Positions 44,901-55,843 of a DNA stretch of 64,000 nucleotides are shown here, in pieces. The translations under genes and the position numbers were made by a program. The notes beneath the pieces were generated by a model. The model was not told the DNA's origin. It saw only the letters and a program-made list of their open reading frames with translations, and did no database searches. Origin of the DNA: Boletus sp. NGJ (Eukaryota; Basidiomycota; Agaricomycetes; Boletales; Boletaceae). The first letter of the stretch is position 1. Each line of letters starts with the position of its first letter. Where the stretch lies: positions 682,001 through 746,000 of the forward strand of contig JAGTXK010000239.1 in assembly GCA_019096195.1 (NCBI GenBank), given 5' to 3'.

Positions 44901-47298
44901 TTACTGGATCTCCTCCACAATCTGATCAAACACGACAGTCGCAGGACCCCTTTCGAGTGTTCATCAGTAACTAGACCAATCAAAGCTAGAAAAAAGGTCC
45001 TACCTCTTTTCCTCACCATCCTCCGTCCAGCTAATCTGCGCCTGTAACTCAGTTAATCCGAACATCAACACGATACTGAACTGCTGCCTATAGAACTGTA
45101 GCCCCGCGAAACCGCGTCGGGGACTGAGCGTCTTGGATACTTTGGATGTGTCCGCATGAACGGTACATAGGTTGGAGAACATCCCTTTGAAGGTTGACAA
45201 CAGGGTCAGTATGTACGCCGACAATCATTGACAATTTCATAGAACATCCACCTACCCGGTTCTGAATCCGTCCAACGAGGAGCGCTCGCATTGCCGCGGT
45301 AACAGACGACTTCCGTAGCAATTGTGTCGCACGAGGTCCTCTCCGCGCATTCTGTGATGAAGTCCTTCCGGAATTCCTTTGTCTCCGACACTGTTGTTCC
45401 CTTCCTTTCCATGTCAGCCTTGACCGATTACAAGCCACAAGCCGAATACCTTGTGCAATATCGCGCTGAACGCGTTCGGAATAACCATGCGCCCCGATGG
45501 ACGTGGGACCACAGACGCAGCCCGAAGTTTATGTTGCTCGTCGTTCTTGTTGAACTCTATGGCGCATCGCGTGCCATACGTAAATTTGGAAACACGTGCC
45601 GAAACCCTGTGGTCGAGGTAAAAGGCGAGAGCGCCGTCCGCGACTGCTTTATTCCTGTGAGGTTTGCAGTGTACATGAATGAAGTCAAGTCAATCTCAAT
45701 CTCAAATGTCGCTTACGTGTGACTGTCAGGGCGACAGAAATTGAGGTTCAACGGTTTGATATGCTCTTGCAGCTTCGAAAAGAGCCAATCATTCGCGGCG
45801 AAACCCCCAACGAGAAAGATGGCCTGGAAATCGTCAGTCTCCTCGCATGGCGATCCAAGGCAGACAGACGTACATGAATGGGCTTGGTCGCCAGCTTTCG
45901 TTGATTTTCCATTACTGCAATAATCGCTGTTGCAGAGGGTTCAAAGAGAGTTGCGACATCGGTTCTGGGTTGCGAGTGCCGTGAATGAGCAGATGAGATC
46001 GAGTATAATAAAGTACACTGACCCCGGGATTTTGAGCTGTCCAGACTTGATGTTGAACGCGAGGTCACGGTCCTTCACGGTTCCAAAGCGGATGTAAGAT
46101 GGCTCAGTAGAATTGTTGAAACGGAGCTTCGTTGTCTTGTCGAATTCGCTCGTCATTTGAGCGATGTCCTCTGGGGTCCCATATTTAGAACCTGCGAGCT
46201 TCCCTGATACGATCATGAAGCTTGTTCAAACGCATCCCCTTTTCATAGCTTACCTGTGAGGAACTGTTTAGCGCGCCTGGATACGAATACTGCGCCTTGC
46301 AAGCGGCCTTCAACCGGTTCATCAGTACAGGTAATCCAACTCGAGTTCTTGCTTACATTCTGGGGGAGCGATCTCTTGGAGCGTGGCAGGCGATGTTGTC
46401 AGGTAGTACGAGCTGACATCAATAGTTCCACCGCCTGCATCAATAATCATGAAGCCTTGGTCCTCCTGACGAGAGATTTCAGTTACATACATCGAACGTG
46501 GGATCGCACGCTACCTTGAATGAACCAGCTGTCTTTTCAGTATTCAGGCAGTAGTGCAGACTCGCTTCGCCTTCGGTGACCAGCTGAATCCGAGCTTGTC
46601 CTTCAGGAGAATCGGTGACCAATCCTGCAAGGACTGCCGCCTGTCGTATCCGTGTTTGCTGCGGACCTTCCCATCCGTTCGGGTGACTGAGAACGAAATC
46701 GATATTGTTCTCAAATGATGCCCACATGTCAGACCCGCTTGCATGGGTTTCTTGAATATAGGTCTTTGTACATCGGAAGAGATACTCCATGAAGTCACCT
46801 AGGACTTGTATGGCAGTCCTATTCGGAGGAAGTTGGGGGATATCTTGATCGCTAACGTGATTGAACTCCATGTTGTTTTTAGGTCTGAGATGGAGCTTCC
46901 ACCTAGTGTCCAGAACTTTAGTGGATGGCAAGTGGCGTTCGCGGGCAATGGCTCTCACCATTCTACCTTGAGCCATTCTTCATCCTCTGCTCTTTCAATT
47001 ATACTCTCCTGGAGGGCTTCGCCACCGAACGCACGAGGAACGCCTTCCAGGTCGTAATACACAATGGATGGGATCTTGGAGTTTCCGCCGACGTGATCTG
47101 TAGCAGGAAAGCTGTCCGCATGATGGATATAATGTGTACATCGAGCATATATGTTCGCGCTCACCGTGTAATACCACAGATGATTGGTGGTTCGCCTGGG
47201 TCAAGAATGCTGTATGAGACACCGCTGTACGTTGTGCCTACATCAAAAGCCAGAACCAGCTTTCGAGCAGGTCCTTGGTATGGTTGTCGTTCTGGCAT
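44901..47298 (-). CDS. Hsp70-like ATPase gene 2
   Basis: HSPA12-type Hsp70. ATG at 47298 (MPERQPYQGPARKL), stop at 44901. Around ten exons. ATP-site motifs are intact: LAFDVGTTYSGVSY, VGGNSKIPSIVYYD, SHPNGWEGPQQTRIRQAA, IDAGGGTIDVSSYY, FDKTTKLRF and AIFLVGGFAANDWL. The C-terminal half has NKAVADGALAFYLDHRVSAR, ETKEFRKDF, VHADTSKVSKTLSP and LMFGLTELQAQISW. The last small exon (spliced AG|GGGTCC) encodes the tail GPATVVFDQIVEEIQ. There is no canonical substrate-binding domain or EEVD end. It is the most diverged member of the array. HSPA12 proteins keep the actin-like ATPase fold; clients are unknown. Confidence 0.85.
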
Positions 47299-47814
47299 GC
47301 TTCAATGGGGTGTCAAAGGCTTATTCGTGTACTGCTTTCGAAACGATTCAGCCCGGTTTAAGCGTATGAGAATGAGGTGGGTGGATGCTGCTACCAGGTG
47401 TACCTATTACCTCTGTACAGCGTCGCAGCAGGATAAGGCGAGGCGGACACACAGTTGACGGCGAGAAGCCCGATCAGATCTAACCCATGTCCGCTCCATG
47501 CGGTGTCTGTGACTCGGTGATGGGCCTGCTTTCACGCCTGCTTCACCTGAATGCGCCTACACGGGGAACGGAGATCAATCAAACAAGATCTCGCCACTTT
47601 CTTCGAGGACTCACATAGTTCACATTCACGTCGAAACCAACGAATTACCACTCCCCTGGGAACGATTTTATCGTATCACATGGGAGTGTGGATGTGGCGC
47701 GATTAGCGGCGTGCTGAGCAAAATCGCTCACGAGAGACCGAGGGTATTAGTATATCGTGCAGTGTGTCCCATCGTATGCTCTGGCCCAAAGTAATAAGTA
47801 ATCACTAGATCATA

Positions 47815-47878
47815 AGCGGTCACCATCTGTCGGATTTGCTTGGAATATAGCAAACAAATCCGATTGATGGTGACCGCT
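47815..47878. repeat. Imperfect inverted repeat with 24-nt arms
   Basis: Left arm 47815..47838 (AGCGGTCACCATC...GGATTTG) pairs with right arm 47855..47878 (CAAATCC...GATGGTGACCGCT) with two to three mismatches and a 16-nt loop. It could form a strong hairpin. No target-site duplication was identified. Confidence 0.75.
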
Positions 47879-48306
47879 GATCGCTTGGATCCTGCGCCAC
47901 TCGGATACCACATTGTCGCGCGCGCGTTCAATGACGAGCCTGACGTGCGATCGCAGTTCTCTATCCTTGACGAGACCAGATGATGGCTTACCTGTCTGAT
48001 GCCTGAGCCATATCCAGCCACCTTCTTTGGAAACGACCCCTGTTACTTCCTCCAACCAAAACCCAAGCGTGTCACTTCAAGCAGACCGAAGCGTTGGCAG
48101 ATGACGAGCTCGCACGTCGTCGCCGAGCCACGCGTGGCATTAGGGAAGGGGCTTTTGAGGAAAGGAAGGGAAGGGGGACGCGGCGAATGGCCGGGAGCTG
48201 GGGAACGAGACCATAGAGGCTCTGGCAAAGAAATCACCAGATCATACTAGCACCTGTGCCCAACGCCCTAGGTGATTGCGTAGCGTTTGACGCCCAACAA
48301 GCACTG

Positions 48307-48355
48307 CAGGAATGGTGTTTGTTTTTGTATCACACAAACAACCACCATTCCTCGC
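48307..48355. repeat. Palindrome made by a 36-bp insertion
   Basis: Copy 2 reads AGGAATGGTGTTTGTTTTTG...CAAACAACCACCATTCCT, while copy 1 goes straight from CAAGCACTGC to CCACCATTCCTCGC. The inserted bases are nearly the inverse of the adjacent sequence, so copy 2 gained a hairpin. Confidence 0.75.
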
Positions 48356-48825
48356 AGCGCCTTGGATATTGAATCGTCAGATGGATGGCTGATCGTGAAC
48401 TGTGCTGCGAAAGCGAACGTTTGAATCTTGGCCGCGACTCGGACACGACACCATCGTGATGGTTGGTAGAGAGGGACATGCCGCATCAGAAGCGACAACC
48501 CCGCGCATCATCGTCTGACTCAGACTGTCACTTTGTCCAGCAGACCCGCCGACAATTCGCTCTTCTCTTTGATCCGACGCAACCATTGGCAAGTTCACTG
48601 GCAAGTAGTATAGGCAGCTTTGTATTGCAGGCTCGTGATCGCAACGTTCATAGTATGGTAATGCGGTTCACTGAATCGATGCCAAGAGGCTCACAGGGAC
48701 TGGCAGGAGTCAGGGACCCATATCGAAAGTATGCAAATAGGGAGCTCGGATTTCATGACCAGATGTGAATATACAAGTAATGAGAACTCGAAGACATTAC
48801 AATGCTCAGCAATTGACAGTAGTAG

Positions 48826-51287
48826 CTAGTCATCGTACACGATTGAAGCGGGACTTCTGTTAATGTTGTTAGCAAAATGTATCGTCCGACTCTGTTGCTT
48901 GGGTCCTACCTCTTTTCCACACCCTGGATCGTTATGTGTGTGATCTAGCGTACAATTCCCTACTCGATACAATGATAAACGCACCTCTTCATCCCAGCTA
49001 ATTTGGGCTTTCAACTCTGTGAGGCCAAAGAGTAGGATCACGTCGAAATTAAAGCAATAATATTCCTCTCCTCCAAGAGATTGTTGCGGGCGCAGAGAGC
49101 GGACAAGCTTAGAGGTGTCAGCACTCACGTTACACATCGTGGCGAAGCGTGCTTGCGTTTGAGACCACTCGTCAGTAATGCCCATCGGCCACTTGGTCAC
49201 CAGACTCACTGGGTTCATCATCCATCCACATGGGATCGAGAAGGTTTCCTCTGTATGCAAGAATGGTTTCCTTGATCGTAGTCATTTCAGAGCGCAAGTT
49301 TCGCTCTATGCAAAACGATTGTCGGAATTCTTGCTGCTCCGAAACTTGAACGCCCTATAGCAAACTAAATGAAGAATTGACATGAGTGAGTGACCAGTAC
49401 AGACCTTCGTCAGTATTGATTGGAACGCTTTTGGTAACACTATGCACCCCGATGGTGCGACGATTTGCGTGTGTTTTCTCTTTTTGTGATCGGCAAGAAA
49501 CGGGACGTATGCTGTACCACATTCTATACCATACGTGCACCTTGATGTTCGCGAAGTGACAAGTGGATCAATGTAGGAAGACACAGCGCCATCTGCAACG
49601 GCCTTGTTACTGAAGAAGCAACGACGAGCAGTCAGAACACGACCCGATCACCTTGCCGCGACACGTACACGTGACTCGCAGGTCTGCATAAGTGCACATC
49701 CGAAAATACCGGATGCTGCTGAAGACGGCGATATAAAAAGTCACTGGCGGCATAACCGCCGACTAGGAAGGCGTGCTATAGAGTATAATCAAGCCGCGCA
49801 CATAGCGTAGTGTCAAAGTCTATACTCACCTTGATCTGAATCTTCAACCTTGTTGCTGCTCGTCGCTGCTCCTCGAAGGCCTCGACGATCGCCACCACAG
49901 AGGGTTCAAATAATTTGGCAACGTCTTCTCTGTACGAGTATTCAAGAGTCAGTGCTATGAAATTCAATGCAAGGACTCCTTTACCCAGACAACTTGAGCT
50001 GGCCAGAGCGAATATCACACTGAGGATCTTTGTCTCGTACAGTTCCGAACTTGATGTATTGCGGATCGCCAGCGTCGCGGAACCTCAGCTTTGTAGTCTT
50101 GTCGAAAATATCTCTCATGTCCTTGACGATGTCGGGTGTCCCAAATCGTGAGTTGGCAAGTTTGGCTGTTGTAGAATGTGATGTTATAAGGGGTCCTCGG
50201 AAGAACGAGCAGCACTTACCCTTGAGGAATGTATGGGCTCTTTGCGTGACGAAAACAGATCCTTGAAGGCGACCTATGAACACAACGGATTAGACAAAAA
50301 AAAACTGGATCGATCACGGAAGCTGTTACATTCCGCAGGTGCAATCTCTTTGAATTCTTTGGGAGGGGAAAGCTTAATGGAGTAGGCACTCAAGTCGATA
50401 GTACCGCCTCCAGCATCGATAATGACGATGCCCTGATGTTCAGACTCCTCCTCAACCTCTTCTTCAGGCTCGTCGGAACTAACAATGGCCAGTTTGGAGA
50501 ACGAGTCCGACGCCAGCACGTTGGTGACGCAGAACTGAAGACTGGCTTCCCCCTCGGTCAGTAAATGAATTCGACTCGCATGTTCCTCCTCTTCGCTAGG
50601 AATCAGCCCTGCCATCACAGCGGCGCGGCGAATCTGTTGTTGTTGTGGGCCTTCCCATCCATTCGGATGGGTGAGGATGAACTCCATGTTGTTCTCCATA
50701 GACTTCCACATCGAAGCACCACTAGCATGAGACTCGATGATGTAGTTGCGAGCGCAGCTGAAGAGATACTGCATGAAATCCCCGAGAACTTGGACGGCAA
50801 TTTTACCATGGGGAAGGGGTGGGAGGTCTTCGTCTTTGATGTGAGACGACGCCAAATGCTTTGCTCGCAAGTGAAGCTTCCACCTAACAGCGTCCTGTAA
50901 AGAAAGGAATGACAAAGGGTTGTCTCTTCACCGAGCTCACCATTCGAGCTTGATCCAATGTTCATCTTCTGCTTGGTCAATGATTTGCTGCTGTAACGCC
51001 TCAGCGCCGACAGCTCTCACGTCGCCTTCACGGTCATAGTACAAGATGGACGGTATCTTGTTGTCACCTCCGACGTGTTCTTGGGCAGGATACCTGAATG
51101 AACCACAGGTCAGCGCAACTTGAACCCACCTTTTGCACAGAGTTTTCGCTTACCTCGAAACCCCGAATATCTTTGGAACCTCTCCAGGATCAAGAATGCA
51201 ATATGAGATGCCACTGTACGTCGTACCAACGTCGAAAGCAAGCACTAGCTTGCGAGAGAGGCCACGGTACGGCTCGCGGGAGGGCAT
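48826..51287 (-). CDS. Hsp70-like ATPase gene 3
   Basis: HSPA12-type Hsp70. ATG at 51287 (MPSREPYRGLSRKL), stop at 48826. It is almost identical to gene 1 over the ATPase half but retains DAGGGTIDLSAYS and the full C-terminal half. Motifs are LAFDVGTTYSGISY, VGGDNKIPSILYYD, THPNGWEGPQQQQ, FDKTTKLRFRD and AFLVGGYAASDFL. Then come NKAVADGAVSSYIDPLVTSR, TYGIECGTAYVPF, VSADTSKLVRSLRP and LLFGLTELKAQISWDEE. Two short last exons (GGTGTGGAAAAGAG, then AAGTCCC...) give the tail GVEKRSPASIVYDD. Introns match those of genes 2, 4 and 5. Confidence 0.87.
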
Positions 51288-52244
51288 TCTGTGAACTCAA
51301 GGTCACTGTGTGAGTTGAGAAGCTTGAAAGTTGGGAGGCACAAGTACCCTTGAAACCCAAGTCGCCACAGATGGACACGAGACAGAAACCGTGGCTACCA
51401 TGCGTCAACGGACAGGAAAATTAATCAGTAGCTGCACCCACAGCAGCAGGTGATTGAGCCTTCTAAAGGGGTTTCATGTGACGTGAGGAACACTTTGATG
51501 GGACAGGCGATGATCCCGCTGCCATTTAGTACATTCACCATCATCACGTACTTTTTGCCCATACCTTCCGGCTCCACCAAGCTACGCCCAGCCTCTGAAC
51601 CACGACGTGGTTCTCAATGATAATAAACATGCATCGACTGCCCCTATTGATAACAGATCATCGAATGTCACGTCGCAGCCACTGACACCTGGACCATCAG
51701 TTACTAAACAGCATTGCATCTCTACCTAGCCTTACCACGGACGGGGTGATACACTGATAGAGTCATCATTTGACCGACTAAACCACCTCGTGGAACAACT
51801 TGAGGTAGTCTTGGAGCTTCCTGGGGTTCAAGTTCAAGCTTCAAGCTTCAACAACACTTATTAGGGCCCGTTTGCCCCAGTCTTGCAAGCGCACGGCTCG
51901 TGTAAGCGTAGGTCTTGTCGAACCCATGATGGGCGAAGACCGACGATGATGCTCCCTGCGATGCGATGGATGTCGCAGCGGAGGACAGATACGTCGCGCC
52001 GTTACTGTCGGAGCCTGAAAGCGGCATCCGCACCGATCGTCTCGCGGATGCGTTCAAGCGAGCTCCGCACCGGCCCGCTAGTCTCCGTTAGTCTCTGGAG
52101 TCTGGAGCCGGTTTTGGCGACAGTTTTGAAAGTGAGACCCTGCTATTATGAAAACACAGACATTGAGAAAAGAGCATAGTACATAAAGACATTCTCTCAA
52201 ACAGTCTCTCAAAGACAATGGCATTTTGCCGTACTAGCTTCAGA
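51288..52244. other. Intergenic within the Hsp70 array
   Basis: Promoter side of gene 3 and 3' flank of gene 4. No supportable gene. AAGCTTCAAGCTTCAA near 51835 is a short direct repeat. Confidence 0.4.
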
Positions 52245-54696
52245 TCACGGTCGCTTCAAAAATACGGTGTCCTCGTACACCACCGATGCAGGGCTTCTAC
52301 AAGCGCAGGGAGAGAGGGTCAGCAGCGGCTTTCGACGAAATCCACGATTCGATGTTCACTCACCTGACTTCCACGCCCTGCAGGGAGCAGCCGAATACCG
52401 GATTAGTGTGAGCGACATTAACAAGTCCATGCAGAAAAAACGTACATTGTCCATCCAGCTGATCTGCGCCTGAAGTTCTGTCAGCCCAAATAACAGCACG
52501 ACGTAGAACAGGATGGAATAGTAAGTTCCCGCGCCATCAGGAAGGTGGTGGGGCTGCATGCTCTGAGCAAGCTTTGATGTATCCGCACGCACAGCGCACA
52601 ATGTCGTGTAAGCATCTTGCGCAGAAACAATAGTAAGCGACATCACGCTATGGCCGAATGTGCCACAAACTCACCACGCTCTGCATCCACCCAGGAAGGA
52701 TTCAAGAGTACCCCCCTGTACGCTAAGATGTCGACATGGATACTACCACAGTGGGAAAGATCAAACTCTTCGATGATGAAGGGTTTCTTGAACTCTTGCG
52801 TTTCGGACACCTCTGTACCCTTTGTGGACAAACCTCAGGTGTCAGTGACAGCTTCTCAGAGTAGGGAGGGATAACTGACCTTTTCTAGAATAGACTCAAA
52901 GGCGTGGGGCACTTCCAGATCACCAGTCACCCCTTCAAACGCATTGTCTCTCCTCGCAACGTGCTCAGGGTCATGTTCGTTGTACATTGCATTGCACTCG
53001 GTTCCAAAGGTGAATCTTGCAGTCCGAGATGAGACGAGATGGTCAATAAAGAACGAGACGGCCCCGTCCGCCACAGCTTTGTTCCTAATGGTAATCTTTA
53101 GAAGGGATGACGTATACATTACAAGGAGACTTACACGTGTTGACCAGGGCGACAAAAGGTGATGTCGAGAGTACTCATGTGCTCCATGAGTTTGGAGTAC
53201 AGCCAGTCACTCGCCGCGAAGCCACCTACTAGAAACACGCTCTACTCATAGCGCTGAATGGCCACTTGGCATGAAAGAAGACTTGAACTTACAGTGATTG
53301 GCATTGAGGCAGCTGATCGTTGTTGCTCAAAAGCTGCAATTATCTCTTGAACGGAAGGTTCAAAGAGCTTGGCTACATCTTGCCTGACTTTTCGATCAGA
53401 CAAGATCTCTCGTACGTGACAATGCTTACCCAGATAGCTTGAGTTGGCCAGATCGAATATCGTACTCGGGGTCTTTGTCCCGCACACTACCAAACTTGAT
53501 GTATTGTGGCTCGTCCGCGTCCCGGAACCTCACTTTAGTGGTCTTGTCGAAGATTTCTGTCATATTATACAACTTTTCTTCGTTTCCATGTTGAGAATTG
53601 GCGAGTTTAGCTAAGGGAGGGACGTATCAGAAAGTGCGCCCCAAAGACAACATGACTAACCCCTCAGGAAAGCGTGGGCACGATACGTGATGAAAACGGA
53701 TCCTTGAAGTCGACCTGTTGCCGTGTTACTCGATCAATCGCAACACTCCAAGCATACTGTGAACTCACACTCGGCAGGTGCAATTTCCTTGAACGATGTG
53801 GGAGAAAGCTTCATGGAGTATGCGGAAAGGTCGACGGTTCCACCACCGGCGTCAATAATGATGACGCCTTCACGTTCCGGCTGTGATTCTTGTTCTACCT
53901 CCTCCGGTTCTCCAGAGCATAATATAGGCGTTGTGTCAAACGCATCCGATGTCAGCATATTGGTAACGCAAAAATGAAGACTTGCTTCTCCCTCCGTGAG
54001 AAGATGGATCCGCGAGTGACCCTCCTCCCCTGCGGGAACGAGCCCGCCAAGCTCAGCAGCGTGTCGAATTTGCTGTTGCTGCGGGCCCTCCCATCCATTT
54101 GGATGCGTCAGAACGAACTCGATGTCGTTCTCGAGCGACTCCCAAAGACAAGTATGAGCTTCTGTGATAAACGCTTTGGAGCACTTGAACAAGTAGCCCA
54201 TGAAGTCGCCTAAAACTTGCATAGCCGTTTTTCCCTCGGGAAGGGCGGGAATATCAGCATCCGTGAAGTGAGATGCCTCGAGGTGTTTTGCGCGGAGGTA
54301 GAGCTTCCACCTGGGGTATGTCGAATCAATGCTACGCTTAACAACAAAATTTCTTACCATTCGAGCCTCGTCCACCGCTCGCTTGCGGCTAGCTCAACGA
54401 TGTGGTTCTGTTGGGTTTCCGCACCGACTGCGCGAAGCGAACCCGTCTTGTCGTAATACATGAGCGATGGAATCTTGCTGTCGCCGCCAGTACTCTCTTG
54501 CCCCGGAAAACTACCGGAGATCAGAATTTTCATCATTGACACACACAAAAATGTTGTCTCACTTTGATACCCCGTGTATTTGCGGAATCTCGCCTGGATC
54601 GAGTATACAGTAGGAAACCCCACTGAAAGTGGTGCCAACGTCAAATGCCAACACCAGCTTGCGGGACAAGCCCGCGTACGGTTCTCGGGCAAACAT
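52245..54696 (-). CDS. Hsp70-like ATPase gene 4
   Basis: HSPA12-type Hsp70. ATG at 54696 (MFAREPYAGLSRKL), stop at 52245. ATP-site motifs are LAFDVGTTFSGVSY, GGDSKIPSLMYYD, THPNGWEGPQQQQIRHAA, IDAGGGTVDLSAYS, FDKTTKVRFRD and SVFLVGGFAASDWL. The C-terminal half has NKAVADGAVSFFIDHLVSSR, ETQEFKKPF, VRADTSKLAQSM and LLFGLTELQAQISW. After the phase-matched last introns the tail reads RSPASVVYEDTVFLKRP, slightly longer than in its neighbours. The acidic inter-lobe loop (EPEEVEQESQPERE) resembles that of genes 1 and 3. Confidence 0.86.
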
Positions 54697-55843
54697 GATG
54701 TTCACTAGTGCAAGCGAGTGGGGCTACGTGAGCTAGCACGAGGCGCAATGTCGAGCTTAAAATTCGGCGGGCATGTGTTCTTCTCGATCTGCGTCACACC
54801 AAGTGCGCGCAAACGATGGTCCACACAGGATAGTCAAATTGTCCATGAGCGCCAATGTAACCCTGAAACCGGCTGGCACAGAGTTCAGTGCCCTAGAGAT
54901 AAGAGTCAAGGACATCAGGTAAGCTCACTGTGACTGCACCCCGTAACGTGTATTGTTATTGTGCTTTAGCCCAAGTGCCGCGCACGGCGATCACATTGTT
55001 GGAGCCGCATGTATCATGCCATGGCCACTTACGAACCTTAGACCTAGTACTATATCGAGAATCGATGTGTGTAGCCTTCACGAAGGCACCTGTTCACTTT
55101 CCCCACCCTCGTTAGTATCAATGAGGGTAACCGTCATGACGGTCGACACGAGTAGCGTGGGGAACACATTGTGCCAGCATTTCGGGAGATGGATGTGAGA
55201 AGGACTTTTGGCCACCTCACTTTGACTCGGAATTGATGGTTATACTTGAGGTCCTCGGACCTGCCAGTGGCCACGATCCGAGTCGGTTTGACACTGTTCA
55301 GTACTCAGTACTCAGTTCTCGTTCGTCTTCAACAAACCGCCTCAGTTTGAAAGCGTGCGTATCGTCGATACCCATCACGGCTCCAATCTAACCGTCTTCC
55401 AGAATGTTTTCGAACGAAAGCCAGCCTGATGCGGTTGGGAAGAAGGGTGAGAATCATCATGATTTTGTCATTTCCATTTTTGAACCCACTGTAACACGAC
55501 TCAGGGTACGACTCCTATGAGTGCAGTGACACTGCCACCAACTCTCCTGCCAGTGCCGCTGACTCGAGGGCCCGTTGCTCACTGCCTGGCAGTCTCGAGA
55601 AACTGCTATAAGTATCACCCTCTTCAACGCTGGGCATGACCGACGGACCCGTGGCTCTGCAGTACCAAGAAACCACGCAGAGTTCTAGCACTCGCGGCTG
55701 CAGCGGCCCGGACTTGGTAAAGTAGAAGGGAAAAAGTATTTCGGCGAATGTATCGCATTTGACTCTCTCTCTTGTTTCTCATTCTATTACAATATCAATA
55801 TGAGTCTAGTAGGCAAGCATGTCATGTCCCAATCAAAACGGCA
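54697..55843. other. Intergenic within the Hsp70 array
   Basis: About 1.1 kb with no supportable gene. A small tandem (AGTACTC-AGTACTC-AGTTCTC) is near 55300. Confidence 0.4.

Larger units (their letters stand above)
47299..48825. other. Intergenic between Hsp70-like genes 2 and 3
   Basis: Contains two hairpin-forming inverted repeats (listed separately) and the first part of segmental copy 2 from 48237. No gene is called; short frames near 48000-48250 are unsupported. Confidence 0.45.
48235..51371. repeat. Segmental duplication, copy 2 (complete)
   Basis: Longer partner of 41390..43911, containing the end of the AIG1-like gene region and the full Hsp70-like gene 3. It starts abruptly in ATCACCAGATCATACTAGC, inside what is the GTPase tail in copy 1, and ends at AACCCAAGTCGCCACA near 51371, the same border as in copy 1. 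Confidence 0.85.
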
